Below, in pieces: positions 54,843 through 63,968 of a stretch of 64,000 nt of DNA (position 1 is its first letter; each line of letters begins with the position of its first letter). Origin of the DNA: Chroococcus sp. FPU101 (GTDB lineage Bacteria > Cyanobacteriota > Cyanobacteriia > Cyanobacteriales > Microcystaceae). The notes under the pieces were generated by a model that saw only the letters and a list, made by a program, of their open reading frames with translations, did no database searches and was not told the origin of the DNA. The DNA lies in NCBI RefSeq assembly GCF_017312365.1, contig NZ_BLJI01000009.1:1-64000 (forward strand), written 5' to 3'. The translations under genes were made by a program, and so were the position numbers.

Positions 54843-55136
54843 ATGCCCAATCCTTCTACTGTAGCTCCTAGTCAATCAACGCAAGTTGTCCAAAAACCCT
54901 ACCCAAACTATAAAGTCATTGTTTTAAACGATGACTTTAATACCTTTGAACACGTCGCTAACTGTTTAATTAAATATATTCCAGGGATGACTCCTGATGT
55001 AGCTTGGAGTTTAACCAATCAAGTTCATTTTGACGGACAAGCGATCGTTTGGGTAGGGCCTCAAGAACAAGCAGAACTCTATCACCAACAATTAAGACGT
55101 GAAGGGTTGACGATGGCTCCTTTAGAAACCGCTTAA
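54843..55136 (+). CDS. clpS: ATP-dependent Clp protease adaptor ClpS
   Basis: A 97-residue adaptor that brings N-degron substrates to ClpC/ClpA. The N-terminal tail (residues 1-20) is disordered; the core has NYKVIVLNDDFNTFEHVANC and the substrate pocket residues around NDDFNTFEHV, and ends in VWVGPQEQAELYHQQL. Cyanobacteria have ClpS1 and ClpS2; I cannot be sure which this is. The translation start follows the repeat element with no visible ribosome site. It links functionally with the clp operon at 3848-5812. Confidence 0.9.
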   Translation: MPNPSTVAPSQSTQVVQKPYPNYKVIVLNDDFNTFEHVANCLIKYIPGMTPDVAWSLTNQVHFDGQAIVWVGPQEQAELYHQQLRREGLTMAPLETA

Positions 55137-55139
55137 TGA

Positions 55140-55349
55140 TTAATAACTTAATTTAAGTGCATTGACAGGAACCTCATCCCAAGATTCAACTGTTCTTAGT
55201 CGTGTGATCCAACCCTGCTGTTTTTGTTCTTCGGTTAGATTTTTTGTCCACGTTTGGTGACAATCTTGGGCCGCTTGTTCATCACGACAAGCAATACAGG
55301 AGTAAATCAAACCACAGGGATCAATCTGTTCATTTACCCAAATCGTCAT
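55140..55349 (-). CDS. Small conserved cyanobacterial protein
   Basis: A 69-residue protein beginning MTIWVNEQIDPCGLIYSCIA and ending RTVESWDEVPVNALKLSY. The Cys residues and the WDEVPVNALKLSY tail look like a protein conserved across cyanobacteria, but no function is known to me. It is convergent with clpS, three bases apart. Confidence 0.7.
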   Translation of the reverse strand: MTIWVNEQIDPCGLIYSCIACRDEQAAQDCHQTWTKNLTEEQKQQGWITRLRTVESWDEVPVNALKLSY

Positions 55350-55401
55350 CTTTTTAATCCTTACTGTCTAGTTATTATTTAGGATAACATTTGATCCGCT
55401 T

Positions 55402-55617
55402 CTAATCCTCTAGTTTTTTCAGTGATTCTGCTTTGTGGGCTGCCAATGAGCCAGTTTTGTCACTTTTAACCAAATATTGAGGATTTTCTTGACTAGCAGC
55501 AACATGATGACCTTTAATCTCAGTGGGTTCTGTTAGCTTTTTCTCCACTTTACCGACAATCTTCTTACCAGACGAGTTCCATTCTACATGATCGCCTTTT
55601 TTAAATGGTTCAGTCAT
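55402..55617 (-). CDS. DUF2945 (TUDOR-like) small protein
   Basis: A 71-residue protein of the DUF2945/HVA1 TUDOR family. The core GDHVEWNSSGKKIVGKV and NPQYLVKSDKTGSLAAHK are diagnostic. The fold is a small beta barrel; in bacteria its function is unknown. It is 52 bases upstream of the 55140 gene on the same strand and may be co-transcribed. Confidence 0.85.
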   Translation of the reverse strand: MTEPFKKGDHVEWNSSGKKIVGKVEKKLTEPTEIKGHHVAASQENPQYLVKSDKTGSLAAHKAESLKKLED

Positions 55618-55731
55618 TACTTTTTACCTTAAATCAAGAGTATTGTTTTTAAAGTAATGAATCTCTCAAGAGCGCGTCTTCTGTCTGAAGTTAGGTAAAC
55701 TTTTTTGTCTAACCTGAAAGTTGCTGATGAT

Positions 55732-56859
55732 TTAATAAAGTTCATACTTCAGAAGAGTACAGGGTAATGAACCGTTATAAACTGCAATTCGGCGAGAAGT
55801 TCGTAAACCGACTTGTTTTCCGAGTTCTTTGTTTCCTGTCAGAATATAAGCTGTCCAACCTTTAAAGCGTTGTTTAAAAACATCACCCAGTTGTTTATAA
55901 AGTAAAGCTAATTCTTGGTTGTTTCCTAAACGCTTACCATAGGGAGGGTTACAAAGAATTACACCACGATCGCTCGGTGCTTCTAAATCTGCAATCTGTT
56001 TTCGACTAAACTGAATATACTCCTCTATTTGACAAAATGCAGCATTTGATCTCGCTTCTTCTAACACGGTTCGATCTGCATCACTGCCGAAAATCGGTGC
56101 ATCTAAAGAGAATTTCTGTCGTTGATTTGCTTCATTTAAGAGCTTTTTCCACAGTTCGGGGTTAAAATCGTGCCATTTTTGAAACCCAAATTTAGAACGA
56201 TATAAACCAGGTGCAATATCTAATGATTTTAGCGTGGCTTCGATGGGTAAGGTTCCAGAACCACAACAAGGATCTAAAAAAGGTAAATCTGGTGTCCATT
56301 GTGCTAAGTCTAACAGAGCAGCAGCAAGAGTTTCTTTAAGAGGGGCAACACCCATTGCTCGATGATAACCCCTACGATGCAAACTTCCACCCGAACTATC
56401 TAGACTGAGTAAACAGCGATCGTTTTCGATATGTGCGTTAATCTGTAGATCTGGCTCATTAATATCGACTGAGGAACGTTGTCCTGTTTGTTCCCTTTGT
56501 TGGTCGATAATTGCGTTTTTAATGCCTAAAGCGGTGTAATGAGTGTGATTGAGATTGTAATTTGTTCCAGTACAATGAACTGCTAGAGTTTGTTCTGGTG
56601 TTAGATAATCTCGCCAGTCGATGTTTTGGATATTTTTAGACAACTGATCTGAATTTTGACATTGAATCTCTGCAATTGGTACTAGAACGCGAAAAATAAT
56701 TCTTGACCAAAGATTTACCCGATAGAGTAATTCTTGATCTCCTGTAAAGTGTACTCCAGTAAAAACAGTTTGGATGTCTTGTGCGCCGAATGTTTCTAAT
56801 TCTGTGGCGGCAATTTCTTCTAAACCTTTAGCAACAGTAGCAAAATAAGAATGGGTCAT
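55732..56859 (-). CDS. THUMP-domain RNA methyltransferase (RlmL/TrmN type)
   Basis: A 375-residue enzyme with an N-terminal THUMP domain (about 45-150) and a C-terminal Rossmann methyltransferase. The SAM site is FLDPCCGSGTLPIEA and the catalytic motif IV is ILCNPPYGKRL, the N-P-P-Y form of N-methylating enzymes. By size and order it resembles the N-terminal half of RlmL/RlmKL, which makes m2G2445 in 23S rRNA. tRNA guanosine methylation is the alternative. The gene is isolated and no neighbouring gene is clearly related. Confidence 0.88.
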   Translation of the reverse strand: MTHSYFATVAKGLEEIAATELETFGAQDIQTVFTGVHFTGDQELLYRVNLWSRIIFRVLVPIAEIQCQNSDQLSKNIQNIDWRDYLTPEQTLAVHCTGTNYNLNHTHYTALGIKNAIIDQQREQTGQRSSVDINEPDLQINAHIENDRCLLSLDSSGGSLHRRGYHRAMGVAPLKETLAAALLDLAQWTPDLPFLDPCCGSGTLPIEATLKSLDIAPGLYRSKFGFQKWHDFNPELWKKLLNEANQRQKFSLDAPIFGSDADRTVLEEARSNAAFCQIEEYIQFSRKQIADLEAPSDRGVILCNPPYGKRLGNNQELALLYKQLGDVFKQRFKGWTAYILTGNKELGKQVGLRTSRRIAVYNGSLPCTLLKYELY

Positions 56860-56940
56860 CTTTTCAAATTTATTTACAATTAGTTATTATAAAACAAAGA
56901 AATAATGAGTTAAATTTTAATATTTATGACTTAATTATGA

Positions 56941-57167
56941 GCCTATGAAGAAATAATCGATTTTATTGCAGCAGGTACAACATCCGATAGTGTTGCTGTT
57001 TTCAAACCATCAGAAGAAACAAAACAGCGTGTGGCTGATCTAATTTATCGTCAAAAGACAACTGATTAACAGCCGACGAATCTTCTGAATTAGACCATTA
57101 TATGCAATTAGAACATTTAATGCGTTTGGCTAAAGCTCGTGCGCGAAAAAATCTTTCTGTTAACTAA
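56941..57167 (+). pseudogene. Decayed small protein, partner of an HNH gene
   Basis: Reading from 56941 gives YEEIIDFIAAGTTSDSVAVF, PSEETKQRVADLIYRQKTT, then a one-base loss near 57062-57065 shifts the frame to LTADESSELDHYMQLEHLMR and ends KARARKNLSVN at TAA 57165. No start codon is in frame: a TGA comes right before position 56941. The sequence resembles a small conserved cyanobacterial protein often placed beside HNH endonucleases, known to me only by appearance. At least two lesions. Confidence 0.65.
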
Positions 57168-57169
57168 CC

Positions 57170-57633
57170 GTGAGTACCAGTTACATTAATGTAGAACTCC
57201 GTCGATTAGTTGTGACACGGGCTGATAGAGTGTGTGAATACTGTCTGCTACAAGAAGATGATGCTTATTTTGGTTGCGAGGTAGATCATAATTATTAGTG
57301 AAAAGCATTGCGGTTTAACCAATGCAGAAAATCTAGCATACGCTTGTATGACTTGTAACCGTAATAAAGGAAGTGACGTCGGTTTTATTGTAATGCCCCA
57401 TGATAGTAGTGTTTTTAGTCGATTTTATAACCCACGAATTGATTCATGGCACGAACACTTTATGTTTAACGATTCTGATCTGATTACTATCTTGCCTTTG
57501 AGTCCCATAGGTGAAGTTACAGTACGCATTCTAAAGTTTAACAGTGTTGAGTGTTTGCAAGGTGCGAAAAACTTTGCGTGATATCGGTCGATATCCGACA
57601 GCAGAAGCATTACGACGTATTAGACCAAACTAA
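57170..57633 (+). pseudogene. Decayed HNH endonuclease
   Basis: GTG 57170 starts MSTSYINVELRRLVVTRADR, then the HNH region CEYCLLQEDDAYFGCEVDH. A one-base insertion near 57290 shifts into IISEKHCGLTNAENLAYACM, then TCNRNKGSD and SWHEHF. A second insertion in an A-run near 57566-57570 shifts the tail to TLRDIGRYPTAEALRRIR. The HNH residues (Cys pairs, DH, the second His) are still readable. The original protein would be about 150 residues. Its stop overlaps that of the convergent gamma-glutamyltransferase gene. Confidence 0.8.
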
Positions 57634-59222
57634 TACCCTAATGCTAATCCATCAGCGCGAGATTCAGAAGCGGCTACTAAAACCCCATTTTGTCTGATAA
57701 TCATTTGACCTTTGCCAAACATCGTATGAGGACTCATCGAAATCTGATGACCGCGATTCACTAAATCTTGCACAATTTCAGGGGGTATACCTCTTTCTAA
57801 AAGTACTTTATTTTCACGCAAAAATCGCCATCGAGGAGCATCTAGACAAGCTTGGGGATTAAAATGGTAATCCACTAAATTTGAGGCGACTTGGAGGTGT
57901 CCTTGCGGTTGCATTGGCGCACCCATTACCCCAAATGGGCCGATCGCTTGTTGATTATAAGTCAGAAATCCAGGGATAATCGTATGGAATGGACGTTTAG
58001 AAGGTGCCACTTGATTCGGATGATTCGCTTGTAGGGTAAATCCTGCACCTCGGTTATGTAAAGCAATACCTGTATCTGGAACTAAAATTCCTCCCCCAAA
58101 TCCTTCATAATTAGATTGAATCAACGACACCATTAAATCTTGATCCGCAGTACACAGATAGACGGTTCCTCCAGTGGGTAAACCTGTATTAAATAAAGAA
58201 GTAGCAGTATCTTGGATCAGTTGTTGTCGTTGTTTTGCATAAGTTTTATTAAGTAATTGCTCACAAGTGACACTCATATGCTCTAAATCGCCAAGATGAT
58301 GATACACATCTGCAAACGCTAACTTCATTGCTTCTATTTGACGATGCAACCTTTCCCCACTCTCATATACACAGTTTTTCATATCGAATTCTTCTAAAAT
58401 ATTGAGTGCTATCAATGCAGCTATTCCCTGTGTATTCGGGGGTATTTCCCAAACATCTAGGTTTCGGTAAGTGATAGAAATAGGATCGACCCATAATGTT
58501 TGATGCGCGCTAAGATCATCTAGAGTAAGAATTCCTTTCGTCTCTGCGGCAAAATTTGCGATCGCTTCTGCTAATTTCCCGTGATAAAAGCTTTCTCCTC
58601 CTGTTGCTGCTATTTCCTTGAGAGTTTCTGCGTGTACTTGACTTCCCCAAATTTCCCCTGTTTTTGGTGCGCGTCCAGAGGGAAAAAAGATATCTTTAAA
58701 GGGTTGATATTCTTTTGCTTTGAGGGGTAAATAAATACTTTCTGCACGTTCCCAAGCTTCTGCTGTAAGTGGAGATACAGGAAACCCTTCTGTTGCGTGA
58801 CGAATTGCAGGTATAAATAATTCTTCAAAGGGTAACTTTCCCCATTTTTCCCACAAACTACGCCATAAAGCAACTGCACCAGGTACCGTTACAGCTAACC
58901 ATCCACGCAAAGGCATTTCCGAAAGTCCTGCAAAATGATCTAGACTAATATTCTGGGGACTTTTTCCAGATCCATTAATTCCGTGTAGTTTACCATCCCA
59001 CACAATTGCAAACGCATCACCCCCAATTCCGTTAGAAGTCGGTTCAACAACTGTTAGAGTAATAGCAGTTGCGATCGCAGCATCAACCGCATTCCCTCCT
59101 TTATTAAATATTTCTATCCCTGCTAAGGTTGCTAAATGTTGACTGGTAGCAACCGCGCAATGTTTTCCGAGAATTACACGACGTTGGGAAGGGAAGGGAT
59201 AATAGTTTAAATTAAATTGCAT
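57630..59222 (-). CDS. ggt: Gamma-glutamyltransferase
   Basis: A 530-residue member of the Ntn-hydrolase superfamily that degrades glutathione or transfers its gamma-glutamyl group. The nucleophile Thr is in TGLPTGGTVYLCTADQ, where self-cleavage makes two chains. The oxyanion and substrate region GGAGFTLQ-like motif (HNRGAGFTLQANHPN) and PTSNGIGGDAFAIVW are present. There is no export signal; the N-terminus begins QFNLNYYPFPSQRRVILGKH. Cytoplasmic or lipid-modified forms are known in bacteria, and acylase activity is possible. It is alone, convergent with a pseudogene. Confidence 0.9.
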   Translation of the reverse strand: MQFNLNYYPFPSQRRVILGKHCAVATSQHLATLAGIEIFNKGGNAVDAAIATAITLTVVEPTSNGIGGDAFAIVWDGKLHGINGSGKSPQNISLDHFAGLSEMPLRGWLAVTVPGAVALWRSLWEKWGKLPFEELFIPAIRHATEGFPVSPLTAEAWERAESIYLPLKAKEYQPFKDIFFPSGRAPKTGEIWGSQVHAETLKEIAATGGESFYHGKLAEAIANFAAETKGILTLDDLSAHQTLWVDPISITYRNLDVWEIPPNTQGIAALIALNILEEFDMKNCVYESGERLHRQIEAMKLAFADVYHHLGDLEHMSVTCEQLLNKTYAKQRQQLIQDTATSLFNTGLPTGGTVYLCTADQDLMVSLIQSNYEGFGGGILVPDTGIALHNRGAGFTLQANHPNQVAPSKRPFHTIIPGFLTYNQQAIGPFGVMGAPMQPQGHLQVASNLVDYHFNPQACLDAPRWRFLRENKVLLERGIPPEIVQDLVNRGHQISMSPHTMFGKGQMIIRQNGVLVAASESRADGLALGY

Positions 59223-59451
59223 TTTTTAATCATCAAATTAAAGATTTAGTTTGCTACAACACATTTTATCAGTAATTTTTTTTGAGAAGGTAATGTTTAT
59301 TTTTTCTTTTTTATGGTAATGGAAGATAAATAATTTAATTAAATTATCTGAAAAAATTTTACATCAAATTTGTAGGTCTAAAGGTGGACAGTTATTTTTT
59401 AATAATATAGTTTATACTGATAAATAGATTACACAAAACTAGGTAAAACAC

Positions 59452-59856
59452 TTGGCTAACATTATCGATACTGCTGTTAATGCAGGTTCTTTCAATACTC
59501 TAGTTGCTGCAATCAAAGCCGCTAATTTGGTAGATACTCTCAAAGGTGCTGGCCCATTTACTGTTTTTGCACCTACCGATGAAGCGTTTGCAAAACTTCC
59601 CGAAGGTACTGTTGATGCTTTGCTTAAAGACATTCCAAAGCTCACAAAAATTCTGACCTATCATGTTGTTTCTGGTAAAGTTCTTTCAGGAGATGTGGTT
59701 AAGCTAAAATCAGCAACCACTGTTGAAGGATCAGACGTTAAAATCGATGCTTCTAATGGTAGTGTCAAAATTAATGATTCTAAAGTTGTCACACCAGATG
59801 TTACTGCTGATAACGGTGTCATCCACATTATTGACACAGTCTTGCTTCCTGCATAA
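59452..59856 (+). CDS. Fasciclin (FAS1) domain protein
   Basis: A 134-residue protein formed of one FAS1 domain. The motifs are [15 protein letters not shown] (H1) and the [10 protein letters not shown] plus [11 protein letters not shown] (H2) boxes. It has no signal peptide, unlike many family members; the TTG start at 59452 gives [14 protein letters not shown], which is typical of cyanobacterial cytoplasmic or non-classical forms. Function: possibly adhesion or protein-protein contact. It stands alone with AT-rich DNA on both sides. Confidence 0.88.
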   Translation: MANIIDTAVNAGSFNTLVAAIKAANLVDTLKGAGPFTVFAPTDEAFAKLPEGTVDALLKDIPKLTKILTYHVVSGKVLSGDVVKLKSATTVEGSDVKIDASNGSVKINDSKVVTPDVTADNGVIHIIDTVLLPA

Positions 59857-60000
59857 GCGATCGTTTAAATAGAGTCTAAAATTGTAGGACAGCGATTCTT
59901 GATAGATCGTTGTCCTATAAATGTTTAAATCTATTAATCTGTAATACTAATTGCTTAAACCGAGATTCTGGATTTTGTCTGCTGTTGATAATAAAATTAT

Positions 60001-60344
60001 TTAAACTAAAATATTAGTATCTAAAACGACTTTCATGGTTAACGTTGATTTCGTCTAATTTCTTTGAAGATTGCGCTAATTTCCTCTAAGCTTAATTCCT
60101 CTGGATCTTCTAAGCGTTTTTCTCATTTATCTCAGTTAAATTTCTTCGTTTTTTTTAAGTAATCGTATCTTCTGTCAGAGTGAGGATAAACTTTTCACCT
60201 ACTTTAACTTTTTCCCTAATTTCGGGAGGAAGTTCTAAATTATCGTTTGGTGTAACGGTAGCAATGAGTGTTGTTTGAATTTTAGCCTCTAATTTTTTTA
60301 ACTTTATTCGGTAACATAATCGCTTGATCATCAGGAATGATCAT
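60001..60344 (-). pseudogene. Decayed antitoxin-PIN toxin pair (VapBC-like)
   Basis: On the minus strand, 60344 opens MIIPDDQAIMLPNKVKKLEA, reads TVTPNDNLELPPEIREKV, an AbrB/VapB-like segment, and then breaks: TAA after EDTIT, and after a frame change FN*DK*EKRLEDPEELSLEE with two TGA codons where TGG is likely. The tail ends IFKEIRRNQR at 60039. Six bases later, MKVVLDTNILV (60036) looks like the first strand of a PIN-domain toxin, followed at once by TAA. The rest of the toxin is missing. Confidence 0.68.
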
Positions 60345-60459
60345 AATATACCCTTGTTTATCTGTAAGATCGCTGAGTAGACAAATTGTAATATCTGTAG
60401 TATTGTAGTATTGTAGAGAAATCGGTTAACTTTTGTTACAACAGTGACCGCATATCGTT

Positions 60460-62274
60460 ATGGCTTCTTTTAAAGATATTCTCAGTTACTATCGTCAATA
60501 TAAAACGATCGCTATTTTAAGCATCGTTGCATCCAGCATTTTTGAAATATTCGATCTTGTTGTTCCCTATGCAATTGGACAAATTTTAAATGTACTATCT
60601 AATCAACCCTTAGATAAACCTATTCATGTTTTAAGCACCCAGATCGCCAATATTACACCATTTACAGAAGGAAAACTGCTGACATTGGGTGTACTAATGG
60701 GATTAATTTTTCTCGTTACTGTGGTGCGTTCTCCTATTGAACCTTGGTTGGGAATATGGTTTCATTGGGAAATATCTTTGAGGGCGCGACGTGATAAACT
60801 CAAACAAATCTTGGAAAAAATTCTCACACTTCCCCTATCTTTCTATGATGAGAATAACCCAGGACGCATTGCAAACCGCATCGCTAAAGGGATAGAAAAC
60901 CACACTTATAGTTATCCAGAATTTGCAGGGGAATTAATTCCTAAACTCGCAAGAGTTCTCGGTATATTTGTGATTATTCTGTTTATTGAAAAATGGACAG
61001 CGATCGCTTTTCTATTTTCCTTTATCCTCATTCTATATTTTGGTCTGCGGGATCTGAAGGAATTAATTAGACAAGAAGGACTTTTCGACAGATATAGCGA
61101 AAATACCCAAAGTCGTGTCTCAGAAATTGTTACCAATATCAAAACGGTAAAAGCTTTTGCGACAGAAGGAATAGAACTCGAAAGACAACGACAACGACTC
61201 GAAAAAGAGTTTCAATATGTTGTATATCGTATCCATAAAGGTTATGTCGATCTGATCACTTGGCAAAAAACAGTGATTCATGTGTCTTTATTTGCAGTAA
61301 TGCTATTTACCCTCATTGCAACAGTACAGGGAAAAATGTCGATCGGACACTTTATTACAACCTATACTGTAGCATCGATGGCTTATGCAGAATTGACACC
61401 AATTAGTCAACTTGCAGAAGTATTTTCCCGTCGTTATTCTTCGATGGTTCGTTTACATGATTTTCTGAACCTTCCATCGGGTACAGATGCAGGAAGTTTA
61501 CACCTAAATACAAGTGATTATTCCTATCAGTTTACAGGTAAGGTTGAATTTTCTCATCTGACGTTTGGATATGATGCGAATCGTCCTGTACTCAAAGACA
61601 TTGATCTCTTGATTAAACCATATCAGACTATCGCCTTAGTGGGTAGGTCAGGTTCAGGAAAATCGACATTAGTTAAACTGTTGTTCCGTTATTTTGAACC
61701 TACTCAAGGAAAAATCTTAATTGATGGGGAAGATATACGCACTCTTGATGTATCATCCTATCGTCGTCGGTTAGCGATCGTGCATCAAGAAGTCGATGTT
61801 TTCAATGGAACAATTTTAGATAATCTCACCTATGGACATCCTGAAGTTAGTTTCGAGAAAGTTGAGGAAGCGTGTCGTATTGCTAGGGTAGATGAATTTA
61901 TTCATGAACTGCCTAGAGGATACTATACCATCGTCGGTGAACGGGGGGTACGTCTTTCAGGGGGACAAAGACAGCGTTTAGGGATTGCAAGAGCGTTAAT
62001 TGTCGAGCCAGATGTGTTAGTCTTTGATGAAGCGACTTCTAGCTTAGATTATGAGTCAGAACGTGCGATACAATTGGCAATGCGATCAATTTTAGGAACA
62101 CGTACTACCATTATTATCGCTCACCGTTTAAGTACCATTCGAGAAGCTGATCAAATTGTAGTTCTCGATGCAGGTAGAATTATTGAAGTCGGTAGTCATG
62201 ATGAGTTACTGAGTCAACAGGGTATCTATCAACGCTTACATTATTTGCAAGAAACAGGAGAATTATTAGCTTAG
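60460..62274 (+). CDS. ABC transporter, fused permease/ATPase
   Basis: A 604-residue half-transporter of the MsbA/multidrug type. Six transmembrane helices fill about 15-320, and the ATPase domain has Walker A GRSGSGKST, the Q-loop in IVHQEVDVF, signature LSGGQRQRLGIARAL, Walker B VLVFDEATSSLD and the switch His in IIAHRLST. It should form a homodimer and export lipids or small lipophilic compounds; the cargo cannot be read from sequence. It is monocistronic, with a hairpin after it. The region 59857-60459 before it holds a decayed toxin-antitoxin pair. Confidence 0.9.
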   Translation: MASFKDILSYYRQYKTIAILSIVASSIFEIFDLVVPYAIGQILNVLSNQPLDKPIHVLSTQIANITPFTEGKLLTLGVLMGLIFLVTVVRSPIEPWLGIWFHWEISLRARRDKLKQILEKILTLPLSFYDENNPGRIANRIAKGIENHTYSYPEFAGELIPKLARVLGIFVIILFIEKWTAIAFLFSFILILYFGLRDLKELIRQEGLFDRYSENTQSRVSEIVTNIKTVKAFATEGIELERQRQRLEKEFQYVVYRIHKGYVDLITWQKTVIHVSLFAVMLFTLIATVQGKMSIGHFITTYTVASMAYAELTPISQLAEVFSRRYSSMVRLHDFLNLPSGTDAGSLHLNTSDYSYQFTGKVEFSHLTFGYDANRPVLKDIDLLIKPYQTIALVGRSGSGKSTLVKLLFRYFEPTQGKILIDGEDIRTLDVSSYRRRLAIVHQEVDVFNGTILDNLTYGHPEVSFEKVEEACRIARVDEFIHELPRGYYTIVGERGVRLSGGQRQRLGIARALIVEPDVLVFDEATSSLDYESERAIQLAMRSILGTRTTIIIAHRLSTIREADQIVVLDAGRIIEVGSHDELLSQQGIYQRLHYLQETGELLA

Positions 62275-62282
62275 ATAGGAAT

Positions 62283-62308
62283 TGTAGAGATGATAACGCG
62301 TCTCTACA
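62283..62308. terminator. Hairpin between convergent genes
   Basis: TGTAGAGA at 62283-62290 pairs with TCTCTACA at 62301-62308, between the ABC transporter and the convergent DUF2157 gene. The sequence (GAGACG family) resembles 24278 and 43551. Confidence 0.7.
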
Positions 62309-62309
62309 T

Positions 62310-63371
62310 CTATCTTTCTTTGGGTAATAAATTTCTCAGTTCTAATGGAATGACTCTTTCTAAATAACGCTCAATATTGCGATAATGTCGTTGATACATA
62401 ACACCAATATAGATAATCGCTAAACCCAAAATCGTTAAACAAAAGGGAAATAAAATAGACTCTTCAAAAACTTGATAAGCTAAGTAACCTAAATAGTAAA
62501 ATACTCCAATTGCACCAAACACCATAAATAGACGACGTTTTAAGAGTAAAGATAAAACAATTAATCCTAGATTAGTCAGACAATACAAAAATCTTGACCA
62601 CTCGGTATCATCCCCCAAAAAAGGAAGGCTAAACCAAAAACTGAACAAACCAAATAAATATAACCAAAAAGCAAAATCACCTTCACTTCTTCTCGTTTTT
62701 AAATCAATTAAATAGGCAACAATAAGACAAACGATGCCGAACCACATTGAAATTAATGCGCGATTTTTCCAATCAAAATTATCTTCACCAAAAATTATTG
62801 GCGTTAAATCCATTGACATAAACCATAAACAAAAAGCAATAGGAGCAGTTAAAAAAGGAAAACGAACAAACTTTAAAGTAATCAGTGCAGCTATAATTGT
62901 TCCTAATTCCATCAAGACCCAACTACCTTTCACCCATTCATAGAAACCTCGATAAATGCCTGGCTCAGTTTGTATCCAAAATCCCGTCCAACGCTGTAAA
63001 CCATAAATGGCTAAAGGAATCATACAGACAGCCATTGTAAATAATAAACTGCCTGATATTTTTAGATTTTGCTGAAAATAAAGACTTTTACCGACTAAAC
63101 TAAAACTAATTGCATAAGCAACAGCAATAAAAAAGAGTCCCGCACCGCCAAAACTTTCCCAAGCTTTTGTCATAAACCATCCCATCGCTAGGATGACAAT
63201 TAATGCACCAAAATAGTAAGCAAAATTAGCAAAATTAAAACGAGGTCTATTTTGATAATCCTCAGAATGTTGATATCTTTGTGATAAAGCATCCCATAAA
63301 ATTTCGGCTTGTTCTGGGGTAATAATTTCTTCTCGTGCAGCCCAGTCTAAATCTTCTCTTTCTAACTTCAT
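62310..63371 (-). CDS. DUF2157 membrane protein
   Basis: A 353-residue membrane protein. The first 45 residues are soluble and recall the DUF2157 N-terminus (LEREDLDWAAREEIITPEQA), and eight to ten transmembrane helices follow (YYFGALIVILAMGWFM onward). The function of the family is unknown. It is isolated. A basic C-terminal segment (HYRNIERYLERVIPLELRNL) extends into the cytoplasm. No charged active-site residues stand out. Confidence 0.85.
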   Translation of the reverse strand: MKLEREDLDWAAREEIITPEQAEILWDALSQRYQHSEDYQNRPRFNFANFAYYFGALIVILAMGWFMTKAWESFGGAGLFFIAVAYAISFSLVGKSLYFQQNLKISGSLLFTMAVCMIPLAIYGLQRWTGFWIQTEPGIYRGFYEWVKGSWVLMELGTIIAALITLKFVRFPFLTAPIAFCLWFMSMDLTPIIFGEDNFDWKNRALISMWFGIVCLIVAYLIDLKTRRSEGDFAFWLYLFGLFSFWFSLPFLGDDTEWSRFLYCLTNLGLIVLSLLLKRRLFMVFGAIGVFYYLGYLAYQVFEESILFPFCLTILGLAIIYIGVMYQRHYRNIERYLERVIPLELRNLLPKER

Positions 63372-63570
63372 CTCTCAAATTCCTACTGATGCTATTTCTA
63401 TAATGCTTATAAACGAAGAAAAAAAGCTAAATTATATGACGGTTTAAGAATTGTCCTAAAATAATTTTTCTTTGAGTGAACATGACTATAGTAGTAAATT
63501 TGACAGATCATTTCATCTGAGGCAATAGCTTTCATAATAGAAGTAGTGCAAACATTGGAGTTTATCCAAG

Positions 63571-63831
63571 ATGTCAACCGTAACCGAGTCAGAATTAAAA
63601 GAACTAAAAGATTTAATTTTAGGAATAGACAAGAAACTAGATGTATATATCGCTCGTCCTGATGAAAAGTTTAAATCAGTAGATCAACGCTTTGATAAAA
63701 TTGAAAAAAGTATAGACTCAATAAATGTACATCTAAACATCTTTACCCTTGGCTTTTTGAGCATTGTTAGCATTTTAATCACAGTGTTATTAGGAATTGT
63801 AACAAAGGTCGTATTCTTTCCAAACCCTTAA
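63571..63831 (+). CDS. Small coiled-coil protein with C-terminal membrane anchor
   Basis: An 86-residue protein: a charged helix with heptads (ELKELKDLILGIDKKLD, RFDKIEKSIDSINVHL) followed by one transmembrane segment (IFTLGFLSIVSILITVLLGIV). Small tail-anchored coiled-coil proteins of this type are common in cyanobacteria; the function is not known. No operon partner: 740 bases separate its start from the ABC gene end and the DUF2157 gene faces away from it. The ATG start has no strong ribosome site. Confidence 0.7.
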   Translation: MSTVTESELKELKDLILGIDKKLDVYIARPDEKFKSVDQRFDKIEKSIDSINVHLNIFTLGFLSIVSILITVLLGIVTKVVFFPNP

Positions 63832-63968
63832 GCGCGAGTCATTAGATATCTAGATAAACTGTCTACTATAGATTGCAGACTACCCTCAAGATAAAATACA
63901 TTGAGTAATATAAGACTACCGCTAGTATTAAACTAGACACTGAATCACACTTGGGCAACGTAAAGATT

